A stretch of DNA of 64,000 nt from positions 62,001 through 126,000 of the forward strand of contig JAHBZT010000003.1 in the NCBI GenBank assembly GCA_019635315.1. The letters are read 5' to 3'. The DNA is from Rubrivivax sp. (GTDB lineage Bacteria; Pseudomonadota; Gammaproteobacteria; Burkholderiales; Burkholderiaceae_C). The notes beneath the pieces were generated by a model, which worked only from the letters and a program-made list of their open reading frames with translations, was not told the DNA's origin and searched no databases. Position numbers and translations under genes: made by a program. Positions 47,901 through 57,120 of this stretch are shown one piece after another; the first letter of the stretch is position 1, and each line of letters starts with the position of its first letter.

Positions 47901-48466
47901 TGTCGCGTGCGACGCGCAGCAGCAGACCGTTCGTGCACAAGCCCCACAGTGACTCGGGCTGGCCGTTGAGGACCTCCTGCAGCAGGCCGAAGGCGCTGCG
48001 GCGACGGATGCGGTCCCCGGCGTTGTCGCCGAGCCGATCGTGTGAGGTGTCGAGTGGGCGCGGCTCATCGTGCGGCGAGATGACGACCGGCACCCGCGCG
48101 CCCACCGCGCTGAACGGCACCGGGTAGCGGCGGCCGTTCAGCTCCAGCGCCTGCGTGGCTGCCTGCAGCTGGAACGCAAAGCACTGGCGCAGCAATTCGG
48201 TGGTGAAGCGCTGCGTGACGGCCCAGGCATCGTGGCGTGGCTGTTGTCTGGCGGCGGTGAACTGGTTCCAGAGCGCCTGAGCCGAGCGCCAGGCCAGTGC
48301 AATCTCCTCGCGCAGACTGAAGCCGGCGCGGACAGCGTAGTCGGCATCGGCTTGCGCCGGCGCTTTCTGGGCGGCGACCTTGGTCAACCATTCCGCGGTG
48401 AAGAGCCCTCCCTCGATGGAGAGCGTGTCGACTTGGAGTGAGGCCTCGCGGGTGGGCATAGACGGG

Positions 48467-51322
48467 TCAGAGATCGAGCGGGGGCAAAAGGACGAAGGCT
48501 CCAATCACGTCCACCGGCAAGAGTGGCTTCACTTGTTGGCGAGGCCGGCCTGTGGTGCGTGCGGCAGCGCGCACGCGCTGGTGATCGGCGAGCAACGCCT
48601 GGGCGCGTTCTTCGGCGAAGGCTGCGAGCATGGGCTGCCACTGCGGCCACTGGGCGAGAGCCGAGGCCACGCGTTGCTCGCGCACGGTGTCGTCCACAGC
48701 TTCGGCCGGCGGGGCGGACAACCATTCCAGTGGGTCCGCGCCAGTCACGAGGCGCATGGCGTCTGCCCCGTCGCAAAGCGCGATGGCGGCTGCTTCCTCA
48801 ACGAGCAGCATGTCCTCGGTTCCGGCGTGGCCGATCTGGTGCCGCAGGCGCAGCAGCAGCACGGTGGTGACCTTGTCCACCGCAGGGCTCACCCAGCATC
48901 CCGTGCGGCCCAACGTGGCTGCGCCGTTGGCGGCACGCGATGGGTCGAGACCTGCATCCGACAGTGTGCGTTCGAGCAAACCCTCCGCGAGCGTTCCGAC
49001 GAGCGGGTGGCTGCGATGCACGAAGCGAGCGCCTTGGGGTGCGGGAATCTCGAACCCGATGCCGACGCGGCCGCGCAAGCCTTCGGCGTAGAGCCGCTCG
49101 CGCAAGTCTTCGGGCAGCGAGTCCAGGCTGGCCTGCCAGCCGCGGCGGCCGCTGCGGACGTCAACGCCACGCGTCTCCAGAGCGGCGCCCAAGCGGCGCA
49201 TGGCGCGGTCGATGAAGCGCTGGACGTCAGCGCCATTGCCGAGGGCGGCCTGCATCTTGTGCCACTCCGGCAGCACGGCCTCCGGCTTGATGGTCTGCTG
49301 CGCGAAGACGGTTCGGTTGCGCTTGGCGCGTTCAGCCAGGTCCGTCCAGGCAACCTCGAACTGCTGTACCGCAGGCATGTCTTCGAAGTCGAAGAGGTCG
49401 CGTGTGCTTCCTCGGCGGTCGCTCAGCACCGCCTGCATCAGGGCCTGGGTCAGGGAGTGGTTGTCGTCGGGCAGCGGGACAGGCACACCCAACTCATCTC
49501 GGATCTTCTTCGCCTTGCGCAGGATGACCTGCAGCACGACGGCGTCGATGGGGTTGTTGCGGCCGTACATGAGCGTGGCGCGGACCACCGCACGTTCCTG
49601 GCCGAAGCGGTCAACCCGGCCTTCGCGCTGCTCATGGCGGGTGGGGTTCCACGACAAGTCGTAGTGAACGACGGCACTGAAGTGCTCCTGCAGGTTGATG
49701 CCTTCGGACAGGCAGTCGGTGGCGATCAGCAGCCGGTGCTCGGCCTCGCCCAGTTCAGCGACACGCGCCTTGCGCTCCTCGGGCGCCAACTCGCCAGTGA
49801 CAACGCCGACCGTGACGCCAGGGAAGCGGGTCTTCAGATGCTGATGCAGGTAGTGTGCGGTGGCGATGTAGCGGCAAAACACCACCGGCGCGAAGCCAGG
49901 AAGCAGCTCAGACTTCAAGTGCGCGATCAGCGCGGAAAGCTTGGGGTCATTGCCGTCGCCGAGCAGTCTTTCGGCCTGCGACATCAGGTCGACTAGGGCG
50001 GGGTCGGCGTTGTCGGCCGGCAGTTCGACGTCGTCAGCTGTCAGTGCCTCTTCACTGCCGTCGAAAACACGCGCCATGAGCGCAGCCTCTTCGGCGTCAT
50101 CGGTCTGCGTGGCCATGCGCGTGCGCAAGGATCGCAGCGCCGCGGCCGGGCTGCTGGCGGCGCTTCGCAGCAGCGCCAAGGTGCCCCAGAACGTGAGGCG
50201 CTGCCGCCGTTGGTCGGTGCCGGCTCGCAGCACCACTTCCGAGCAGTAGTTGATGACGGAATCGAAGAAGCGCTGCCAGGCTCCGCCCAGGCCGTAGGGT
50301 ATGTCGGCCACCTCGCGCCGAGGGAAGACGCCTTCGTCGTTCCACTCCCGGATGTCCTGGCGCCGCCGCTGCACGAAGTGGGCTGCGAGCCGCTGGCGAA
50401 GCGCGTCGCGCGGCGCTCCCGAGAGCGTCGCCAGAGCCAGGAACTCTGGGTTGAGCAGGGCGAGCAGATTGTGGAAGCTGGCCTCGTCGCCGGAATGGGG
50501 CGTCGCTGTGAGGAGCAGCAGGTGACGCTGAGCGTCTCCGGCCAACAACCGCAGCAGGTCGTGCCGCTGGTGCCGGCCGGCGTCGTTGCCGACACAGGTG
50601 TGCGCCTCGTCGACGATGACGAGCTCAGGGCATCGGGTGGCGAAGTCGCCGCGCCTTTTGTCGCTCTTGATGTAGTCGAGGCTGACCACCGTGTGGGGAT
50701 ACACGGTGAAGATGTTGTCGGTGATGGGCAGGCCCCGCTCAAGACGCGCGGCGCTGGATGCCGTGACGGCGACGGCCTTGACGTGGAAGCGCTCATCGAG
50801 TTCCTGCACCCACTGCTCCACCAGATGAGGCGGGCACAGCACCGCAAAGCGGCTGATTTCGCCGCGGTCGAGCAGTTCGCGCGCGATCATGCCGGCTTCG
50901 ATGGTCTTGCCGATGCCCACGTCGTCGGCAATCAGCAGGCGCACGACGTCCTGCTTGAGTGCCATGAGCAGCGGCACCAGCTGATACGCGCGCGGTTGGA
51001 ATGCAAGGTGACCAAAGCTGCGAAACGGGCCCGCACCCCGGCGCAGCGACATCAGCAGGGCGTCACGCAACAAGAGCGCGGACTCGTGACTGGCGGCCTG
51101 CTCAGGGCGAGGTGGCGGAAAGCTAGCCGGCCCGAGGGGTTCGTGGCTGGCTTCGAGGGCCGGCGACAGCACCGTCACGTCGGCCTCGGAACCGGACAGC
51201 GGCCGAAGGCGCAAGGACGCAGCCGAGCTGCCCGGCAGGACGATCCACTCCCGGCCGCGAGCGCGCACCAGAGTGCCAGGTGGAAAGCGGTGCGACGCGT
51301 CGGAGTCCAGGACAGCGCTCAT
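48467..51322 (-). CDS. SNF2-type helicase (DISARM DrmD-like)
   Basis: 951 residues. SF2/SNF2 ATPase of the RapA-like branch: LLIADDVGIGKTIEAGMIA (about 126-144), DEAH box VIVDEAHTCVG (about 232-242), LLTATPHSGDEASF, and the C-terminal lobe with ATDCLSEGINLQEHFSAVVH, DLSWNP and EQREGRVDRFGQ. In DISARM class 1, DrmD of this type sits beside an N6-adenine methyltransferase, as here. It is 10 bp after the DUF1998 helicase gene and 7 bp ahead of the methyltransferase. Confidence 0.85.
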   Translation of the reverse strand: MSAVLDSDASHRFPPGTLVRARGREWIVLPGSSAASLRLRPLSGSEADVTVLSPALEASHEPLGPASFPPPRPEQAASHESALLLRDALLMSLRRGAGPFRSFGHLAFQPRAYQLVPLLMALKQDVVRLLIADDVGIGKTIEAGMIARELLDRGEISRFAVLCPPHLVEQWVQELDERFHVKAVAVTASSAARLERGLPITDNIFTVYPHTVVSLDYIKSDKRRGDFATRCPELVIVDEAHTCVGNDAGRHQRHDLLRLLAGDAQRHLLLLTATPHSGDEASFHNLLALLNPEFLALATLSGAPRDALRQRLAAHFVQRRRQDIREWNDEGVFPRREVADIPYGLGGAWQRFFDSVINYCSEVVLRAGTDQRRQRLTFWGTLALLRSAASSPAAALRSLRTRMATQTDDAEEAALMARVFDGSEEALTADDVELPADNADPALVDLMSQAERLLGDGNDPKLSALIAHLKSELLPGFAPVVFCRYIATAHYLHQHLKTRFPGVTVGVVTGELAPEERKARVAELGEAEHRLLIATDCLSEGINLQEHFSAVVHYDLSWNPTRHEQREGRVDRFGQERAVVRATLMYGRNNPIDAVVLQVILRKAKKIRDELGVPVPLPDDNHSLTQALMQAVLSDRRGSTRDLFDFEDMPAVQQFEVAWTDLAERAKRNRTVFAQQTIKPEAVLPEWHKMQAALGNGADVQRFIDRAMRRLGAALETRGVDVRSGRRGWQASLDSLPEDLRERLYAEGLRGRVGIGFEIPAPQGARFVHRSHPLVGTLAEGLLERTLSDAGLDPSRAANGAATLGRTGCWVSPAVDKVTTVLLLRLRHQIGHAGTEDMLLVEEAAAIALCDGADAMRLVTGADPLEWLSAPPAEAVDDTVREQRVASALAQWPQWQPMLAAFAEERAQALLADHQRVRAAARTTGRPRQQVKPLLPVDVIGAFVLLPPLDL

Positions 51323-51332
51323 GTGGCAGGTA

Positions 51333-54300
51333 TCAAGTCAGTTGCTGGCGAAGATCGGCCAGAGCCTGGGCCTGGGCCTCGGGGGGAGACGGCCAGGCGA
51401 TGCAGGTAAGTCCCTTGGCAACAAGAGGCGCGGGGCTGACTGACTCGGGTATGAGCGCGACACGGCGTTGTCGCCACAGGGCGATGACTCGCGTGCCCTC
51501 GTGCTCGCAGTCGAGTTTGTCCGGCGCTGGCAGACCCAGCGCCGATGCGTCGAAGCCAGCCGGAGCGTCCGCGCCGTCGGGCACGGCGGCTGTCGGAAGC
51601 CCGCCCGCACGGGGCACTGAGGTCTTCACAGTCGCCAAACGCAGCAGGAGAGAGCGAGCAAGGCGATCGCGCCGGTCGATGCTCGGGTGGTCCGGCTGGT
51701 TGTAGTAGGAGAGCAGGCAGCGATAGCAGCCCGCCACGCACGAAGTGCCGGGCAAGTCCTTCAACGCTTCCAGTGCTGGCAGTGGTCCGTCCTCGATCGG
51801 TACGTCCAGATGGATGATGCGCAGCGCAGCGCGCGCCACTCGGGCCAACGCGTCCGGGTCGTGCACCAGCCGCGTGAGTACGCCCGCCCCGCCTTCGGTC
51901 GCTTCGTAGAAGAGAACGCCGTTGCGGGTCTTGCGGTCCGGCAAGGGCTCGGCCAGCAGTTCGGACTCTTCGAGCTGGAACACCGACTCAATGCCGCGCT
52001 TCAGCGCGTACTGCAGTGTCGCCACGGTGGTCGTGGAGACTTCGGGCTCTGTGAGCTGGAGCAGGAGCGCGTTCTTGCGATCGAGAACCCAAGGCACGAT
52101 AGGTTGGTTGTGGGCGCGGGTTGGGTCTGGTTCGCCGTCGTCGTCCTCCGCCTTGGCCCAGGTTCCATTCAGCGGGTTGATCAGGAACCCATGCTCCGAC
52201 TGGACAGCGCGTCGACGGAGCCCCTTGTTCAGCCGGCTGATCTCAGCGCCGGGCCCGTAGCGCAGGCGCGCAACAGGGCCCTGTGCATCACTGGCGACGA
52301 CTTCGCGAAAGTCGGGTTGGCCACCTTCACGCCGCGCCCAGCGAAAGGTGGTCTGCAAGTCGAAGCCCTGGCGCTGGCGTTCCTCGTCGTTGACGGTGAT
52401 GCGTTCGGCCGGTGACGTCCGTACGTTCTCGATGCGATAGAGGTTCCGCACGATCTCGGTGTTGTCAGTGAGATCGGTGCCGCAGGCGCGGCAGTGTGTG
52501 CGGCCCTTGTCCGAGGGGTCCGAGTCGAAGTGCGCGCCGCCGCAGGCGCGGCAGATGTAGGCCGTGTCAGTGTTCAGCTGGCCCGCGTTGACCGACTCGC
52601 CGCGGGCAGAGAGCTGGGCGGCGACCACCCGGTAGGCGCGCCCTTCGTGATAGACAAGGCTGCGCGGGCCGAACTCGGACAAGGCCAGGAAGCGCGGGCG
52701 CTGCAGGTGCGCCCCCTGGGCCCCACGCTCGCCGCTGCCGGGGATGTAGGCTGTGAGCGGCAGCCGGGGGAAGTTGTACCCCGGCAGGAAACCTTCGGTG
52801 GCGAGATAGCGATAGGTATAGAAATCGCTCGATAAGCTCTCCTTGCCGCGCTGGAGGAGGGAGAGCTGGTCCATCGCCTGTGCGTGCAGCACGCGGGCGG
52901 CACGGATCTCGCGCTCGGGCAGGCCATGCGTGTCCATGATCCGGCGAGACTGGTCTCGCTGTTTGGCTGCACTCATGAAGAGCTCGCGCCAGCGATGGAA
53001 AGCCTGGTCGAAGCGCGTTGTGGCCTTATCAACGATGTCGGAAGTCAGAGCCTCGGCGCCTGGGTACCAAGTGTCCGCAGTCGAAGTCAGGTCCGACTCC
53101 AGTAAAGCGAGCACGGCACGGATGCGCTCCGTTGCCAAGGGCGCGATCGAAGGGTCTGCGAGGGCCTGCGTCAGCGGCTGACGCATGGGCAGTCCCTTGG
53201 CTTCATCAGGTTCGATGACCTCCGCGATGGATGCCTGCAGAGGGGTATGAGTGCTTGCAAGCCATACCGCCTGAAGATGGCTTCGAACGAGGTCCTCGTT
53301 CGCCAGGTCGAGGGTCGGTGCCTTGACCTCGCCGTGCACCATGGCGCGCGGGTTGGCAAAGAAGTACTGGTCGTGCGGGCTGCGCGCGGCGCAGTAGGTC
53401 AGCACCAGTGCTGGCATGCCGCTCCGACCGGCCCGGCCGCTTCGCTGGGCATAGTTCGCCGGGGTGGGCGGCATGTTCCGGAGGTAAACCGTGTTGAGCG
53501 CGGAGATATCAACGCCGAGCTCCATGGTCGGCGAGCAATAGAGAACAGGCAGAAACCGCTGGTGCTCGCCAAGCTGGCGAAGCTCACCCTGCAGCGCGGC
53601 GAGGCGCTCCTGATCGTCCCTGCCGAAGCGGAAGCGCAGCTCGCGTGCCTCGCGGCGGTCCTTGTCCACCTGAGCCGTGTGTTCGCGGGCTTCGAAGCTG
53701 AAGTGATGGAACTCGGCGCCGATCGCACGCGCCAGGTTGTCGTAGAGGGATCGAAAGTAGGCGTTGTCCATCCCGCCACGAGCGGAGGTGCCGTCGCCCG
53801 CGTGGAACTCGACGCACGCACTCTTCAGCTGCCAGCCCAAGGAGGCGCCAAACGGCGTGGGCACCTGGATGACAAGGCCTGCGCGCGCTGCAACGGCCAG
53901 CATGTCTTGCAGCAGCCTTGAGTAATCGGCCCGCCGTAGCAGCCGGGCCTCGGTTCTGCCGCTCCACGTCGTAGGCTTCCGCAAGTCTCGGCCAATACCC
54001 GAGAGGAACCCCGCACGCAGCAGCTTGTCCTCATCAGCTGGGGTGTTGCCTCGGCGGGCGGGTGGATCGAGCATCAAGAAGCGGGACGTCCGCAGGGCCT
54101 CTTCACGACCCAGACCCCACGGGGCACGCAGCGTGTTCAGGGAGCGGCTACGAAGCGAGTCCTGGGCGACGGGGTCCAAGGCCTCGGCATCGATGGCCAG
54201 GCCTTGGCGCATGGCGTTCAGAAGAACGGTGAACGCGCTGAACCGTGCTTCGGCTGAGGTGCCTTGGAGAAGGTCAGCGGTTCCGGCGAACTTGGCGTCA

Positions 54301-56597
54301 TTGGCGCAGAGTTCTGCGAGCCCAACGTAGTTCACTCGAATGAGGCCGAGCTGTTCCAGGTTGGGATTGGTGAAGCGCCATCCACGGCGCTGGTCGAACC
54401 AGGCCCGGTAGCCAAGCACTTGGCGCATGGCTTTCTGTGCGTTGACGAAATTGGCGCCCTCGATCTCTGGATCGACGAGCCACTCGCCTCGCATGCCCGC
54501 CTCGCCAGGGCGGTCGAACCCCAGCGCACGGAAGAGTGAGGCGCCCAGCTCGTCCGACGCCAGTCCGTCGTCGCGCCCCTTGCGAACCGCGCCCAGGAAT
54601 GCGGCACGGAACAGACTGACGAAGAGGAAGTCGTTGAAGTGGCCCGCCTGCAGGGCGGCGTCCTGGCGGTTGTCGGAGAACCCCAGAATCTTTCGACGCA
54701 CTACAGGCATGCCGGCAATAGGCTGCCGGTGCATCCAGCGAAGCACGGAGTGGGTCAGCAGGGTGGTCGCCGATGAGCGCCCCTCCGCAGACAACGAGGC
54801 CAAGCGGTTGTTGTCCTTGCCTTGCGCTGCGTGCAGCGCCTTGCAAGCGAGGCAGAAGCGGAACTTGCCGGGGATGAACCAAGCCGCGTGGCCCGTGCCG
54901 ATTGCACCCGTTGGCTCCACCGCGATGCGCTGTGCTCGGTTCGGGCGTGCATCGGGCTTCAGGCGGGCTTGGCCGTGACGATCCTCTTCGAGCCAGGCGT
55001 CTGGGTAGTCCTCTTCCCGGTCAGCAAACTCAAGTGATCCGTCTGCGGGGTCGAGCACCACGAAGCCGGCGATCGGTCTATCGGGGTTGGCTGGTTCCCC
55101 CTCCCGGGGTGTTGCCGCCGGCATGTCGTCGATCTCACGAGGCAATAGCCTCTCGGCGCCGTCCTCCCGCGTCCGAAACACGGGGTGGTACTCCTGGCCG
55201 CAATCGCGGCAGAAGTGAACCGGATACAGGCGCTTGTCTTCATCGCCAGGCAGGTACTGCTGGCCGTTGACTGTCAAAGTCCGGCGACCGACGGCCTCCA
55301 GCGTGGCGTACGCGGTGCCAGCGCCTGAGATGAACTGGTGCAGCTTGAACGCAAAGAACCCGCGCAAGCCGGAGTTGCGGCCAGTCGCTCGATCGGACTC
55401 GGCCAGGGAGGTGGTCAACAAGAACTGGCGAAGGACCTCGGCGCAGCGGTCGAGTGGCTCGCCGCTCTCCTCATGAAGCCGCAGAGTGGCGTCGCTCAGG
55501 CGTTGAGGACGGGCGCGAACCCACTTGCTGCCTTCCCACTCGATGCCCAGGCGGGTCTCGACCCAGATGGCCAGAGGGTGGGTCTTCAGCTCCTCGTCTG
55601 TGATCGCTGGCGCAATGCCGGCCCGGATCACTGCGCCCAACTGCGCCTTGACCGTGTCGGCTGACTGGTCCTGAGCCGTGGCACGGATGAGGGTCTCGCC
55701 GATGACGTCGGTCGGCGCGACCTCGGTGCCAAACAGTGAACTGGCAACACGGGCCACTGCCTCACGGCGCGCTTCGTCACTTCCGCTGGCCATGGTTGCC
55801 GAAGTCCCGATGCAGCGCAGTCCGCGTGGAGACAGCAGCGCGCGAATGCGGCGGACGAGCAGCGCGACGTCTGCTCCCTGGCGCCCACGGTAGGTGTGCA
55901 GTTCGTCGAGGACCAGGTACTCAAGGTCGTGACAGTGGCGAATCACGTCCTGATCGACGGCGTCCTGGCGCGTCATCAGGTACTCGAGCATCATGAAGTT
56001 GGTGAGGAGGATGTCCGGCGGCTGGGCTGCGATCTCGCGCCGGCGCTCGGTGTCCTCCTGTCCCGTGAAGCGTGCGAAGGTGATGGGCTGATCGGGGGCA
56101 ACCAGCTTCAGGAATTTGTCGAGCTCTTCCGCCTGGCTATTGGCCAGTGCATTCATCGGGTAGACGACGATCGCGCGAGTGCGTGGGCGCGAGTCCGCGG
56201 CCTTCGCTTGCAGGATCGCGTCGACGATCGGGACGAAGAAGCAGAGCGACTTGCCTGATCCGGTGCCGGTCGTCACCACGAAGCTGCGCTCGCGCTTGGC
56301 CAGCGTCAGTGCTTCCTGCTGATGTGTGTGCAGGCGCAGGCCCGTGGCCGGTGACTCCGGCACACGGAAGACGCGGGCTGTCGTCGGGTGAATGTCGCCG
56401 GCTGAACTCAGCTCGTCGACTGATGCGCCAGGCCGGAAGTGCGGACTGATCTGGAGCAGCGGTTCGGGCCAGAACTGGTCTCCGCTGTAGATCGCATCGA
56501 CCTGGCGACGCAGATCCTCCGACTTGATCCGAGTGAACGATCGCGCGAAGGTCGCATAGTCGTCGACGATTTGGCGTCGCAGGTCAAATACGTCCAT
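51333..56597 (-). CDS. large DEAD/DEAH helicase with C-terminal DUF1998 (DrmA/DrmB- or DruE-like)
   Basis: 1,754 residues, the first gene of the array. Helicase lobe 1: TTGTGSGKSLCFFVP (about 107-121), DELH box LVLDELHTYRGRQGADV, GTSATMAS. Lobe 2: SPTMELGVDISALNTVYLRN and YAQRSGRAGRSG (about 1050-1061). Three Cys pairs or ribbons: CRDCGQEYHP (about 462), CLACKALH (about 585) and CRACG...HCRACG (about 1348-1372). It ends in DUF1998 with CVAGCYRCLLSYYNQPDH, then IDRRDRL. It combines in one chain what DISARM splits into DrmA and DrmB, and resembles Druantia DruE in layout. GGGGAG precedes the ATG at 56597. Confidence 0.85.
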   Translation of the reverse strand: MDVFDLRRQIVDDYATFARSFTRIKSEDLRRQVDAIYSGDQFWPEPLLQISPHFRPGASVDELSSAGDIHPTTARVFRVPESPATGLRLHTHQQEALTLAKRERSFVVTTGTGSGKSLCFFVPIVDAILQAKAADSRPRTRAIVVYPMNALANSQAEELDKFLKLVAPDQPITFARFTGQEDTERRREIAAQPPDILLTNFMMLEYLMTRQDAVDQDVIRHCHDLEYLVLDELHTYRGRQGADVALLVRRIRALLSPRGLRCIGTSATMASGSDEARREAVARVASSLFGTEVAPTDVIGETLIRATAQDQSADTVKAQLGAVIRAGIAPAITDEELKTHPLAIWVETRLGIEWEGSKWVRARPQRLSDATLRLHEESGEPLDRCAEVLRQFLLTTSLAESDRATGRNSGLRGFFAFKLHQFISGAGTAYATLEAVGRRTLTVNGQQYLPGDEDKRLYPVHFCRDCGQEYHPVFRTREDGAERLLPREIDDMPAATPREGEPANPDRPIAGFVVLDPADGSLEFADREEDYPDAWLEEDRHGQARLKPDARPNRAQRIAVEPTGAIGTGHAAWFIPGKFRFCLACKALHAAQGKDNNRLASLSAEGRSSATTLLTHSVLRWMHRQPIAGMPVVRRKILGFSDNRQDAALQAGHFNDFLFVSLFRAAFLGAVRKGRDDGLASDELGASLFRALGFDRPGEAGMRGEWLVDPEIEGANFVNAQKAMRQVLGYRAWFDQRRGWRFTNPNLEQLGLIRVNYVGLAELCANDAKFAGTADLLQGTSAEARFSAFTVLLNAMRQGLAIDAEALDPVAQDSLRSRSLNTLRAPWGLGREEALRTSRFLMLDPPARRGNTPADEDKLLRAGFLSGIGRDLRKPTTWSGRTEARLLRRADYSRLLQDMLAVAARAGLVIQVPTPFGASLGWQLKSACVEFHAGDGTSARGGMDNAYFRSLYDNLARAIGAEFHHFSFEAREHTAQVDKDRREARELRFRFGRDDQERLAALQGELRQLGEHQRFLPVLYCSPTMELGVDISALNTVYLRNMPPTPANYAQRSGRAGRSGMPALVLTYCAARSPHDQYFFANPRAMVHGEVKAPTLDLANEDLVRSHLQAVWLASTHTPLQASIAEVIEPDEAKGLPMRQPLTQALADPSIAPLATERIRAVLALLESDLTSTADTWYPGAEALTSDIVDKATTRFDQAFHRWRELFMSAAKQRDQSRRIMDTHGLPEREIRAARVLHAQAMDQLSLLQRGKESLSSDFYTYRYLATEGFLPGYNFPRLPLTAYIPGSGERGAQGAHLQRPRFLALSEFGPRSLVYHEGRAYRVVAAQLSARGESVNAGQLNTDTAYICRACGGAHFDSDPSDKGRTHCRACGTDLTDNTEIVRNLYRIENVRTSPAERITVNDEERQRQGFDLQTTFRWARREGGQPDFREVVASDAQGPVARLRYGPGAEISRLNKGLRRRAVQSEHGFLINPLNGTWAKAEDDDGEPDPTRAHNQPIVPWVLDRKNALLLQLTEPEVSTTTVATLQYALKRGIESVFQLEESELLAEPLPDRKTRNGVLFYEATEGGAGVLTRLVHDPDALARVARAALRIIHLDVPIEDGPLPALEALKDLPGTSCVAGCYRCLLSYYNQPDHPSIDRRDRLARSLLLRLATVKTSVPRAGGLPTAAVPDGADAPAGFDASALGLPAPDKLDCEHEGTRVIALWRQRRVALIPESVSPAPLVAKGLTCIAWPSPPEAQAQALADLRQQLT

Positions 56598-57043
56598 GCT
56601 CCCCTTCGCCCTGGTTGAATTGATCGTTTGTTACATCGTAGCTGACCGTCGATTGGAGTTGCACGTGCGCACGCTTGAACGCGCGTCTTGCTTACCCTGG
56701 GGTACGCTGGCGTCAACTTCGGTGCAGCGGTCCTTCGACATGGCGGCGAATCCGGGCCAGTCACAACTTCGCGGCGAGCGAACGCATTTCGTCGCTCATC
56801 TGATGCTTGTCTCGGGGCGAGTCTGGCAGCGCGGCAAGACCGCGGGTCGATGCTTGCGACCAGACCCAGAAGCTCGCCCAGGCGCTCGTCCATAATGCGC
56901 GGGTATGTCTGCGATCCGTCCGATCACCGCAGCGCGCTCCGGTTGGCGTTGGCGCAAGCCATCAGCCTGACCACCCCTATGCGCCCCCGGCGGGCGCCTT
57001 CCGTCCCCACCCAGCACGGCGCGCCGGCCTCGCCAGCGTCGCA
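56598..57043. other. island right end, no gene recognised; promoter region of the array
   Basis: About 450 bp between the first array gene and the right arm repeat. The defence operon promoter (minus strand) must lie here. A TACGAT-like -10 is seen in the complement near 56634-56640, without a convincing -35. Short frames do not resemble known proteins. Confidence 0.45.
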
Positions 57044-57071
57044 AAAAGCGGGTATCAAAGCGGGTACCGAA
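57044..57071 (+). repeat. right arm-type repeat (two GCGGGTAYC motifs)
   Basis: Matches 24625-24652 at 26 of 28 positions, same orientation. It lies 49 bp before trpG; the left copy lies 105 bp inside attL. Confidence 0.6.
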
Positions 57072-57120
57072 TCAGGATGCTCCTCGGAACATCCAATGAA
57101 ATCAAAGGGTTAGAGCGCGT

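Larger units (their letters stand above)
43465..48459 (-). pseudogene. Eco57I-like N6-adenine DNA methyltransferase, split by an IS element
   Basis: Class I SAM-dependent methyltransferase: motif I DPACGSGHFLLGAA (about 512-525) and motif IV VLGNPPWE (about 786-793). The upstream part (48459-44971) would make about 1,162 residues ending MNSPD where it runs into the element. The rest continues at 43926-43465 and ends in the conserved C-terminus LFGLTRDEMRYLLEPRDVLG plus YRTRRLVMEAWDR. Deleting the 1,045-bp element and one 8-bp duplication joins AMNS to LVVDS in frame, giving 1,313 residues. ATG 48459 lies 7 bp after the helicase stop. The truncated product keeps both motifs but lacks the C-terminal ~150 residues. 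Confidence 0.88.
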
